From assembly GCF_029227915.1 (NCBI RefSeq), contig NC_079880.1, forward strand, positions 3,970,001 through 4,034,000: a DNA stretch of 64,000 bases. Direction: 5' to 3'. This document shows, piece by piece, positions 39,746 to 46,093 of the stretch. This DNA comes from Hydractinia symbiolongicarpus. Its lineage: Eukaryota > Cnidaria > Hydrozoa > Anthoathecata > Hydractiniidae. A model generated the notes under the pieces. It did no database searches. It saw nothing but the letters and a program-made list of their open reading frames with translations, and had not been told where the DNA came from. Made by a program: the position numbers and the translations under genes. The stretch's first letter is position 1, and each line of letters opens with the position of its first letter.

Positions 39746-40729
39746 ATGTCAAACTCTAAACTTCAAGAGACTTACTATCAACCTCAAAATTTATGGAAAG
39801 GACAAAAGGCTGTTCGGAATTTAAGAGTATTCGGCTTCGGGCCAAAGGAGATTAAGAAGTGGCTATCAAAACAAGCATTTTGGCAAGTACATTTACCCGC
39901 CCCAAAACATGTTGAAAGACCACATTATGAAGTTACCACCCCTAATGATTTACATCAATTCGATTTATTGTACATGCCCGGTGACATACTGTATGGTAAT
40001 AAATATAAGTACATTTTGTCGGGAATCGATGCTGCTTCCAGATACAAAGTAGCCCGACCTTTGAGGAGTAAGAAAGCCAAAGAGGTTGCCGCTATGATTG
40101 AGGACATCTACAAGGCAGGACCATTAACTTATCCGAAAACTTTCCAATGTGATAACGGTTAAGAATTCAAAGCAGATGTGACAAAGCTGTTGGAGAAGCA
40201 TAAGGTTGAAATTAAAAGGGCGACTACAAAATATAAGCATACGCACACAGCTTTTGTTGAGGCGTTGAACAAGATACTTGCGGAAAATTTATTCAAAATA
40301 CAAGATGCTCAAGAACTGAATGATTCGGAAAAGGTATCATCTACATGGGTTAAGCATCTGTATAAACTGATTGATAGGCTAAACGATACAAAGACGCAGA
40401 TGATTGATATGAAGCCAAAAGATGCTATTATAATGAAAGAGGTGCCTTTGGTTAATCAAGAGAGCTATCCACCTGAAGTAGAATTAGCTAAAGATGGCTT
40501 GTATAGATATTTACTACAACCTGCTGAAGAGCATGATGATGGGCGGAGACGGGCAACCGATAGAATATGGTCGAAAAACACATATAGATTGCGTGAGGTA
40601 ATAGCGCAACCTGGTAACCGTGTAATGTACTATGTTCAAGACGGACCCGGACGGGCTTTTGTAAAAGAGGAATTGATGTTAATACCTGAAGATACAGAAT
40701 TACCTCCTGATTATGTGCAAGGTTGGTGA
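39746..40729 (+). pseudogene. int: Polinton integrase (DDE, rve family), one in-frame stop
   Basis: Retrovirus-like integrase expected to insert the element. The frame is 327 codons, broken only by TAA at 40160-40162 (codon 139), directly after the second catalytic aspartate in CDNG. Residues 9-60 match the usual Polinton N-terminus (YYQPQNLWKGQKA...WLSKQAFWQVHLPAPK); no HHCC zinc motif is visible. The catalytic core has D73 (HQFDLLYMP), D136 and E172 (AFVEALNKILAE), giving the D,D-35-E spacing. Residues ~270-325 resemble the SH3/chromodomain-like tail (WSKNTYRLREV...). The upstream fragment lacks the catalytic glutamate, so it should be inactive. The downstream 183-codon frame opens at a GTG only by chance. 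The final stop is TGA. Confidence 0.93.
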
Positions 40730-40918
40730 AAAAGGGGACGATATCTTTACCTGTTTCTGGTAAAGATGATGCCGGGGATCGCGCGGGTCGGTCGGCAGAT
40801 AGGGCCGCTATGGCTCAGTCTTGGGGGACGATCGCGCCACATAATGTCACAAACCGCCTTACATATTAATTTTTATCGTACCACACGAAATATGCGAGCG
40901 GCGTACATGCACACATCA
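40730..40918. terminator. integrase 3' gap with hairpin
   Basis: A 189-bp gap between convergent genes. ATCTTTACC (40743-40751) and GGTAAAGAT (40759-40767) form a perfect 9-bp stem with a 7-nt loop, 13 nt after the integrase stop. Further on is the second copy of TTTTATCGTACCACA (40871-40885). I see no coding sequence here. Confidence 0.55.
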
Positions 40919-41506
40919 CTAACCTTGATTTACGGTCCTTCTGAGGCTTTGAACCTGATCCATTAGACTTTTTTCAAACTGGTTGCGAGTTTCGCTCTCC
41001 ATCTTTCTGTCGGTTTTCGTCATCTTGTCCAGAGCCTCGTAGTATATACCGCTCAGGGTTTGAAATTCAATGTGACTAATGTCGTCATTATTCAGAGCCC
41101 GCGAGACGGAGTTTTCAAACACGGCGATGGCGGACGTGGCAACATCATATAATTTCATGACCTTGTCAAGTTTGCTCCGATATCTTTTAATCAGAGCCAT
41201 GATGGAGCCCGTGAAAATGGTTCCCGACAGTGCTACGGCTCCCAATCCCACGGAAGCGGGGATTCCGATGAGCGTGGCACCGGTTACCACCGAACCTATG
41301 CCCGAAGCGACGGTTATGGCCGTGGCGCTGGCATTTAAAAGCACCAGTCTGTGTAGCGTCTTGTTATATTTATCATATTTTGTATTGAACTTATCACGTA
41401 ATTTTCTAAGCTCCCCAAGTTGAGAGTTCACAGTATTAGTATTAAACTTGTCCTGCTCGCTCGAATACTCGGGAGCCGTGGGTAGCTTCGGATAAATCTC
41501 TGCCAT
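40919..41506 (-). CDS. membrane protein with glycine-rich hydrophobic hairpin, paralogue 1
   Basis: 195 residues, function unknown. Residues 18-50 are charged and probably helical, with the motif NSQLGELRKLRDKF. Residues 53-106 are strongly hydrophobic and Gly/Ala/Ser-rich, likely two membrane spans or a membrane-inserting hairpin. Residues 107-195 are helical (Y-R-S-K-L-D-K-V...AIAVFENS...FQTLSGIYYEALDKM). The neighbouring upstream gene has the same plan and matching motifs, so they are tandem paralogues. The layout loosely recalls apolipoprotein L-like or bacterial pore proteins, but no family can be claimed. Position in the element suggests a virion or host-membrane role. The stop is TAG. 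Confidence 0.75.
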   Translation of the reverse strand: MAEIYPKLPTAPEYSSEQDKFNTNTVNSQLGELRKLRDKFNTKYDKYNKTLHRLVLLNASATAITVASGIGSVVTGATLIGIPASVGLGAVALSGTIFTGSIMALIKRYRSKLDKVMKLYDVATSAIAVFENSVSRALNNDDISHIEFQTLSGIYYEALDKMTKTDRKMESETRNQFEKSLMDQVQSLRRTVNQG

Positions 41507-41533
41507 TGTGTGGTTACTACAAAGAAAAAAACT

Positions 41534-42121
41534 TTACTCTAAATAACCCATATCCAGTTTATCCAGATCCTTGAGAGTTCTATGATACGTATCACACAAA
41601 TTCTCAAAATCGGCTCTGCGGATCCGAGCGTGCCAGAGTAGCGTTTTATCGAAAACATCGATGGCATTTTGTACAACGCGATATGCGGCTCTTAATTTGA
41701 TAAGTTTCTCCCGATATGTCCTAACATATTGGGCGGTAACCGCATAGGAAGCCGAGCCCAATAGACACATACCCGAATTCCACATGTAATTTCCATGGGT
41801 ACCGCCCAAATTTCTAATAATGGTCACCGCGGTCGCTATCGAGCCGGTAATGGCCGCGGTTCCGGATAATCCCTCCAGAATCGACCATATGATCAGAGAT
41901 CCCCCATGTTCGTGTATCCTGTCCTGGAACTTGCCTCGTAATTTCACCAACTCCTCAAGTTGGGAATTGGATATATCCGTTTTAAACGCTTCTTCTCTGG
42001 TACTAGAACTCTCCGCCATTTCTTGGAACTTACCTCGTAATTTCACCAGCCGCTCCTCAAGTTGGGAATTGGATATATCCGTTTTAAACGCTTCTTCTCT
42101 GGTACTAGAACTCTCTGCCAT
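41534..42121 (-). CDS. membrane protein, paralogue 2, with duplicated N-terminus
   Basis: 195 residues, function unknown. It resembles the downstream gene: NSQLEELVKLRGKF, a hydrophobic centre (about residues 75-130, with SGTAAITGSIATAVTII and CLLGSASYAVTA), then a helical tail sharing Y-R-x-K-L-x-K-L, A-I-x-V-F and F-x-x-L-x-x-x-Y. The first 34 residues are repeated as residues 35-67 with one residue missing, from a ~102-bp tandem DNA duplication. The duplication provides two equivalent ATG codons (42121 and 42019), and the inner one probably marks the older 161-residue form. The stop is TAA. The gene diverges from the plus-strand gene across a 40-bp gap. Confidence 0.75.
   Translation of the reverse strand: MAESSSTREEAFKTDISNSQLEERLVKLRGKFQEMAESSSTREEAFKTDISNSQLEELVKLRGKFQDRIHEHGGSLIIWSILEGLSGTAAITGSIATAVTIIRNLGGTHGNYMWNSGMCLLGSASYAVTAQYVRTYREKLIKLRAAYRVVQNAIDVFDKTLLWHARIRRADFENLCDTYHRTLKDLDKLDMGYLE
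41924..42121 (-). repeat. ~100-bp tandem duplication of a gene start
   Basis: Two near-identical direct copies, about 41924-42019 and 42023-42121, offset 102 bp at the ATG side and 99 bp at the other because of one extra codon. Each begins (minus strand) ATGGCGGAGAG or ATGGCAGAGAG and encodes MAESSSTREEAF onward. Confidence 0.9.
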
Positions 42122-42161
42122 TTCTATTATATTAGGAAAAAACTATCCTTTAAATAAAATA
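42122..42161. promoter_or_regulatory. short bidirectional promoter region
   Basis: A 40-bp AT-rich gap between two divergent genes, with TATTATATTAG at 42125-42135. The identical 11-mer lies at 48033-48043 in the only other comparably short divergent gap (minor capsid / 401-aa gene), next to the minus-strand ATG in both cases. A late-gene promoter motif is a reasonable inference. Confidence 0.5.
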
Positions 42162-43439
42162 ATGGCGGACATTGATATTGATCCGTTTGGTGACCACGAC
42201 CAACCCGACGAGGGTCACGATGACACCACACCTCTGGTACCGAGGGAACGCACACGGGTACAGATACACACACCTGATGAAAAGGAGACATCATTCGGAG
42301 GAGGCTCCACTCAACGTACCAGAGTTTTGCGGGAAATGGTTGATGTGTTGTATGATAGATTATCTGAAGGATCCCTGTCAAAACCTGAGGTGCTACATAC
42401 AGACCTTTTTGAAATTAAGGATGGTGAATTATACTACAGAGATAAAAACGAACCTTTGACAAACAATGGAAGACTAAGGGCCACCGGTACTATATCAGAT
42501 ATATTAGGCAAGAGAAGGCTGCGTAATTTAGGCTTTGACATACCAAAAGGTAAGATTACAGCCCGACAAGCTGCTAAGCTAAACAAAATACAAGAAGAAT
42601 TACCCTCGTCATCTAAAATAACAACAGCAAGTGATGTAGAATTAGAAGCTATATCCGGGGATGTGGTAAACAGTACGGAAGATTTAATTTCATTGGTCAA
42701 ACAATCTGTAGACCATGAAGCAACCCAGACCGGTGATCTATTTCAATATCCTATGCGTGAATTGCTAGGATTGGATAGATCATTGAGAAACATAAGAGGA
42801 AGTCTTCAGGATGAAGTTGCAAAAAAGGTTCAGCTCGAACAGCATATTGACAGAGAAAAAAACAAGTTGGAAGAGATGGAAAACACACCAAATATGACCG
42901 AGGAACAACAAAATGAAGCGAAAGAAAGGTTGAAAGGTTTGCAAAATGAGTTGAAAGGCCGGCAAGAGATTATCGATATTCTCAAAGGTAAACTTAACAG
43001 TCAAATAAAAAGCATCAGGGAGACGATTACAAAAGTACTTGACAAAGAAACTACATTGGGTGAAAAGATACGAACCCTATTCCGTGAGCAGGGTATCACT
43101 GTTGTCAGCGTACTAACGGCATTCGGGATGGTTATCGGACTTTTGGTTGAAACTTTGACACCCGGAGGTGGGGGGTCATCCACCGGTAATACAAAAAATC
43201 ATGAAAAAACCGAGGGCGGTGCGAGGGAATGGATAAAGAAAAAGCTGAGCGGCCTGGGATCTCTCCTGGGTAGATTAGCCGGTGGCGCGGCCGCGTCCCT
43301 ACCGGGTATAATTGGATCCATCGTATCATGGATCCTAAATAGAGCAAAGGAAGCCGTCGGTTGGTTGAGTCAAAACCTGTGGGCTTTGATAGTTGGAATC
43401 GGAGGTCTGATATACACCTACATGGTTACAAAGCGTTAG
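42162..43439 (+). CDS. 425-aa coiled-coil protein with C-terminal membrane spans
   Basis: Function unknown, probably structural. The start is taken at 42162 (MADIDIDPFG); the frame stays open upstream but there overlaps the opposite-strand gene and carries no sensible protein. Residues 1-55 are acidic and polar, 205-295 form a long coiled coil rich in E, K and Q, 312-333 are a hydrophobic span (ITVVSVLTAFGMVIGLLVE), 335-350 a Gly/Ser linker, 354-400 an amphipathic Gly/Ala-rich stretch (LAGGAAASLPGIIGSIVSW), and 406-421 a last span ending in basic residues. Such a tail suggests membrane binding or disruption, perhaps in virion entry or exit, but that is speculative. The stop is TAG. Confidence 0.8.
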   Translation: MADIDIDPFGDHDQPDEGHDDTTPLVPRERTRVQIHTPDEKETSFGGGSTQRTRVLREMVDVLYDRLSEGSLSKPEVLHTDLFEIKDGELYYRDKNEPLTNNGRLRATGTISDILGKRRLRNLGFDIPKGKITARQAAKLNKIQEELPSSSKITTASDVELEAISGDVVNSTEDLISLVKQSVDHEATQTGDLFQYPMRELLGLDRSLRNIRGSLQDEVAKKVQLEQHIDREKNKLEEMENTPNMTEEQQNEAKERLKGLQNELKGRQEIIDILKGKLNSQIKSIRETITKVLDKETTLGEKIRTLFREQGITVVSVLTAFGMVIGLLVETLTPGGGGSSTGNTKNHEKTEGGAREWIKKKLSGLGSLLGRLAGGAAASLPGIIGSIVSWILNRAKEAVGWLSQNLWALIVGIGGLIYTYMVTKR

Positions 43440-43453
43440 TGGAATCTGGAATA

Positions 43454-43478
43454 TATGTTACATGTGTCATGTAACATA
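43454..43478. terminator. hairpin between convergent genes
   Basis: TATGTTACATG (43454-43464) and CATGTAACATA (43468-43478) form a perfect 11-bp stem with loop TGT. It lies in the 56-bp gap between convergent genes, so it could serve both 3' ends. The GTTAC/GTAAC core matches hairpins elsewhere in the element. Confidence 0.6.
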
Positions 43479-43495
43479 ATACCCGCGGTATCGTA

Positions 43496-43921
43496 CTATT
43501 TTTCGAAATACCACACAGCGCCCCCGACACCGATCATGCTTAGCGCGATAAATGCCAATTCCCGTTCATGCTGGCCATTGCTGGGTGTATAAAAGTCGCT
43601 CAATACGGGCCTGCGCGGAATATCTGTGAGAGGTGATCCTCCAAATACTTTTTTATATTCCCGCATCGCGTCATCCAGCTCCGTGAATTTACCCTCGGCC
43701 TTCTTCTCAAGTCTGAGCTGCTTATTGATAAAGTCAACCCTCTCCTGTCTTTTACGTTGCCATATAACCTGAGCCTTCTGCAGTTGTTCTATGGCTAGAT
43801 CATGCCGCTTCCGTTCCTTATCTATCCTATCCTTTGATAAACTTGAAAAGAGGTAGCTTGATCCGGTGAAGGCCAAAGCGTTCGCGAAGGCACCTCCCAA
43901 CATCATTGCAATTGAAGCCAT
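43496..43921 (-). CDS. small membrane protein with coiled coil (conserved in Polintons)
   Basis: 141 residues. A hydrophobic N-terminus (2-27, GGAFANALAFTGSSYLFSSL) is followed by a highly charged helix (29-90, KDRIDKERKRHDLAIEQLQ...), a short RRPVLSDFYTPS motif (about 103-114), and a C-terminal membrane span (122-138, LAFIALSMIGVGGAVWYF). The LSDFY-type motif is familiar from Polinton small proteins, from memory and unchecked. Likely a virion membrane or scaffold component. The start is preceded on the minus strand by TATATAAAC, as in the gene at 44322. The stop is TAG. Confidence 0.75.
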   Translation of the reverse strand: MASIAMMLGGAFANALAFTGSSYLFSSLSKDRIDKERKRHDLAIEQLQKAQVIWQRKRQERVDFINKQLRLEKKAEGKFTELDDAMREYKKVFGGSPLTDIPRRPVLSDFYTPSNGQHERELAFIALSMIGVGGAVWYFEK

Positions 43922-43951
43922 GTTTATATAATCCGGTATAATATAGTGGCG

Positions 43952-44095
43952 TTATTTTAATACGATAGCCTCGGAGTCTATGACATCAGAGTCGTCTATG
44001 ACCTCGGTATCGATGTATTCCACCTTGGGTAAAATCCTCTCAACTTTCTTGCGCTGGCATAAAACCCAGACCAACCATTCCAGTATTCGCAACAT
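43952..44095 (-). CDS. 47-aa small membrane protein
   Basis: ATG at 44095 overlaps the stop of the upstream gene by one base (TAATG on the minus strand), a packing typical of compact viral units. The product begins with a hydrophobic helix (MLRILEWLVWVLC), then a basic patch (QRKKVER) and an acidic tail rich in D, E, I and V. It fills an otherwise empty 173-bp gap in a gene-dense block. Function unknown; a single-span membrane protein. The stop is TAA at 43952-43954. Confidence 0.6.
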   Translation of the reverse strand: MLRILEWLVWVLCQRKKVERILPKVEYIDTEVIDDSDVIDSEAIVLK

Positions 44096-44322
44096 TATAT
44101 ATTTATAGTTTCGGGTATAATTTTCTGCTTAACCAGATATTCTCTTGACATTTCACTTGCGGCGACTATGGCTACAAGCTTTCCTGTATCTTCCAGGTCA
44201 AACTTCTGAATTGAGGGTGGCGTCATTTTTAATACCTTTCTCCCGAGCATTGAATAGCCTACGGCGAAAACGCATACGACCGATGCCTTATAAATATCGT
44301 TTACTATACTTTTCTTATCCAT
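44095..44322 (-). CDS. 75-aa small membrane protein
   Basis: Residues 10-28 (IYKASVVCVFAVGYSMLG) form one likely membrane span, followed by basic RKVLK and a helical, mildly amphipathic second half (DTGKLVAIVAASEMSREYLVKQK). Function unknown. It belongs to the minus-strand block leading from the capsid genes and overlaps the following 47-aa gene by one base. TATATAAAC immediately precedes the ATG, as at the gene starting at 43921. The stop is TAA. Confidence 0.7.
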   Translation of the reverse strand: MDKKSIVNDIYKASVVCVFAVGYSMLGRKVLKMTPPSIQKFDLEDTGKLVAIVAASEMSREYLVKQKIIPETINI

Positions 44323-44341
44323 GTTTATATACTTCGAGATT

Positions 44342-44359
44342 ATAATATCGCGATATTAT
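44342..44359. promoter_or_regulatory. 18-bp perfect palindrome
   Basis: ATAATATCGCGATATTAT lies between the stop of the 138-aa gene and the start of the 75-aa gene. An exact palindrome with a CGCG centre could be a binding site for a dimeric protein; no family is known to me. Confidence 0.5.
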
Positions 44360-44363
44360 CCCT

Positions 44364-44780
44364 TTATTCCATTTCAAGTTTACTTATTCTCACGGTTTTT
44401 TTAGGATCGGAGGGTGGTGGGGTACCCTTCACCTTAATATTTTTGTCCTTATTTTTATACACGAAATAAGCACCAATTAAGACTAGTACTATCACTCCTC
44501 CCCCCATTATGGTGTAGTTCATGGGCCCTCCATCTGGTTTAGGGCCTTCGGTCATAGAATCCAGATCTATTACAATATCATTTGAATCTTCGGGCTGTGT
44601 TTGTGCTTGAGGCGTCGGCTGTGTTTGTGCTTGAGGCGTAGGCTGTGCTTGATTCTGTGCCATGAGCCATTTTTTATATTCCTCCCTCTTTTTACGGTTG
44701 TATTCCGCCAACCTCTTACCAGATTCAACCTTTTTAGGGTTCTTCGTTGTCACCTGAATAGGAGTCTGTTCCTCTGACAT
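44364..44780 (-). CDS. 138-aa single-span membrane protein with Q/P repeats
   Basis: The N-terminal third is strongly basic (PKKVESGKRLAEYNRKKREE, residues 15-34), a stretch I associate with small Polinton proteins (unchecked). Residues 47-62 are two copies of PTPQAQTQ, encoded by a short tandem DNA repeat of variable-length type. A membrane span follows at 90-108 (YTIMGGGVIVLVLIGAYFVY), then a basic tail. The layout suggests a membrane protein with a nucleic-acid- or capsid-binding domain on one side. It overlaps the upstream 207-aa gene by 47 bp. The stop is TAA. Confidence 0.75.
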   Translation of the reverse strand: MSEEQTPIQVTTKNPKKVESGKRLAEYNRKKREEYKKWLMAQNQAQPTPQAQTQPTPQAQTQPEDSNDIVIDLDSMTEGPKPDGGPMNYTIMGGGVIVLVLIGAYFVYKNKDKNIKVKGTPPPSDPKKTVRISKLEME

Positions 44781-45357
44781 CTTTATTATCTATATCTATA
44801 TCTATATTATTATTTGCGTTTAAATTTCTTCCGGCGATATAATGCCTACCTGTAATTAGACCCACACTGATTGGTGATAAGAATGAGCCGAATCTATAAT
44901 ACAAATCGCACGTGAACCTTTGAAGGGCGGAGTTTAGGAATGGGTCATTCTCCAGGTCATCTCTCAATGCATCTTGATTGTTTATTCCTAAGACTGTACA
45001 GGCCCCCATGGAATACATGTGAATGATTGATTGCCCCAAAGACTTCACCATTTGACCTGATAGTTTAGCTTCATAGATACTAAAGAGTTTCTTTACCTCT
45101 TCATCTTTGAGCTTTTGAATTTGCTCGTCCGTATACATTTTACCCAGGTATAGCTTGCTATTTCCGGTTAACACACACTCAAGCAATTTTTGCCTCTTGC
45201 CATCATCGGGTGTAGGACCCTTAATAAAAATTAAGTTGTCAATTGCAGTTTCAGCCATTTTCAATAGCGATAGGTATTTTTTAACACAAAAAAAGCAAAA
45301 ACTAAGTACTACTACTAGTATTAGTACTAATATTATGAAATTGATATATTCTATCAT
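44734..45357 (-). CDS. 207-aa membrane-anchored protein of the morphogenesis block
   Basis: Function unknown. Residues 6-27 (NFIILVLILVVVLSFCFFCV) are a clear N-terminal membrane anchor. The rest is soluble and mixed helical, with PTPDDGKRQKLLECVLTG, YTDEQIQKLKDEEVKKLF and a moderately hydrophobic FLSPISVGLITGRHYIAG. The C-terminal tail is rich in N and D. It is not the adenovirus-type protease: no His-Asp-Cys arrangement fits. It lies between the packaging ATPase and the small membrane proteins, so a virion-assembly role is likely. Its end overlaps the next gene by 47 bp. The stop is TAA. Confidence 0.75.
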   Translation of the reverse strand: MIEYINFIILVLILVVVLSFCFFCVKKYLSLLKMAETAIDNLIFIKGPTPDDGKRQKLLECVLTGNSKLYLGKMYTDEQIQKLKDEEVKKLFSIYEAKLSGQMVKSLGQSIIHMYSMGACTVLGINNQDALRDDLENDPFLNSALQRFTCDLYYRFGSFLSPISVGLITGRHYIAGRNLNANNNIDIDIDNKDVRGTDSYSGDNEEP

Positions 45358-45363
45358 GGTCCT

Positions 45364-45445
45364 ATAGTAGTCTATAGGAGTATTATAGGATAGTCTTATA
45401 GTAGTCTATAGGAGTATTATAGGATAGTCTTATAGGAGTCTATAG
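45364..45445. repeat. 34-bp tandem repeat (2.4 copies)
   Basis: Units start at 45364, 45398 and 45432. Each begins ATAGTAGTCTATAGGAGTAT (the last reads ATAGGAGTCTATAG and is partial). The unit is rich in CTATAG-type palindromes. It lies just upstream of the 207-aa gene and downstream of the ATPase gene. Confidence 0.9.
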
Positions 45446-45454
45446 ATCTGTTAC

Positions 45455-45483
45455 TTTTTGTTACAAGACTCTTGTAACAAAAA
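45455..45483. terminator. strong hairpin 3' of the packaging ATPase gene
   Basis: TTTTTGTTACAAG (45455-45467) and CTTGTAACAAAAA (45471-45483) form a perfect 13-bp stem with loop ACT, 12 nt past the ATPase stop. It is the longest of the GTTAC/GTAAC hairpins in the element. On the transcribed strand a U-run precedes and joins the stem. Confidence 0.65.
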
Positions 45484-45495
45484 AAAACGTCCAAT

Positions 45496-46092
45496 CTAGC
45501 AAATCACATAAGTTCTTGGATGTTCTATTCTCATGACTAAATGTGTGTATTTGCCATCTTTTAGCCTTTCCTTAAACTTCTGGATCTCCGATGATTCAAT
45601 GACATCATTCTCCTCGTGTATAGTTGTGAGATCATGTCTATCCTTTGGATACCACACATATAACATTTTTGCCTGCCTTCGTAAGTTCTTCGGTATCGCG
45701 GTGTATGATTGTGTGAGTAGCCACATGGTGTGGTTTCGATGCCGACCGCTGATGGCCAGCTCCAACAGTGGTTGCCTCTTTTTGTCCAGTTTCTCATCCG
45801 CGATGATATCGTCGATCAGGAATAATGTTTTGTATCCCGCGAATAAATCCGTCATCTTTTGGATCCATTCATACAACAAGCCCATGGGCTCAATTAGAAT
45901 AACATATCTATCCCTCCGGAACCATTTTCGACAAATATATGTCTTGTTCCATCTTAATGTTGGACATATAATCACAATGAAATCAAAGTGATCAAAGTAT
46001 TCACTCTCTAGTAGCGTTACAACGCGTTTGGATTTTCCGCAGCCGGTTGGACCGACGAATAGTGCCGTGTGGGGATCTTTCATGTAGTCCAT
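45496..46092 (-). CDS. genome-packaging ATPase (A32-like, FtsK/HerA superfamily)
   Basis: 198 residues from the chosen start. It is expected to pump element DNA into the capsid. Walker A is GPTGCGKS (14-21), Walker B is FLIDD (91-95), and a sensor-like LLTQSY (125-130) is followed by the usual IPKNLRRQAK. The short length is normal for Polinton ATPases. The frame is open back to 46119, adding MKLWMYYIK, but MDYMKDPHTALF at 46092 begins one base after the major capsid stop and fits the family's short N-terminus, so it is preferred. No inactivating change is seen. The stop is TAG, followed by a strong hairpin. Confidence 0.93.
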   Translation of the reverse strand: MDYMKDPHTALFVGPTGCGKSKRVVTLLESEYFDHFDFIVIICPTLRWNKTYICRKWFRRDRYVILIEPMGLLYEWIQKMTDLFAGYKTLFLIDDIIADEKLDKKRQPLLELAISGRHRNHTMWLLTQSYTAIPKNLRRQAKMLYVWYPKDRHDLTTIHEENDVIESSEIQKFKERLKDGKYTHLVMRIEHPRTYVIC

Positions 46093-46093
46093 C

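Noticed and set aside
35345-40162. A variant genetic code in which TAA is read as an amino acid
   Set aside because: Several intact genes of the same element (major capsid, 401-aa, 207-aa, 138-aa, 75-aa and the 195-aa gene at 41534) end at TAA in the expected place, and TAG and TGA are also used as stops.
41820-42161. N-terminal extension of the coiled-coil protein to 41820
   Set aside because: It is antisense to the well-supported gene at 41534-42121, and the sensible start MADIDIDPFG lies at 42162.
44734-45357. Assigning the 207-aa protein as the maturation protease by position
   Set aside because: It starts with a membrane anchor and shows no His-Asp/Glu-Cys pattern.
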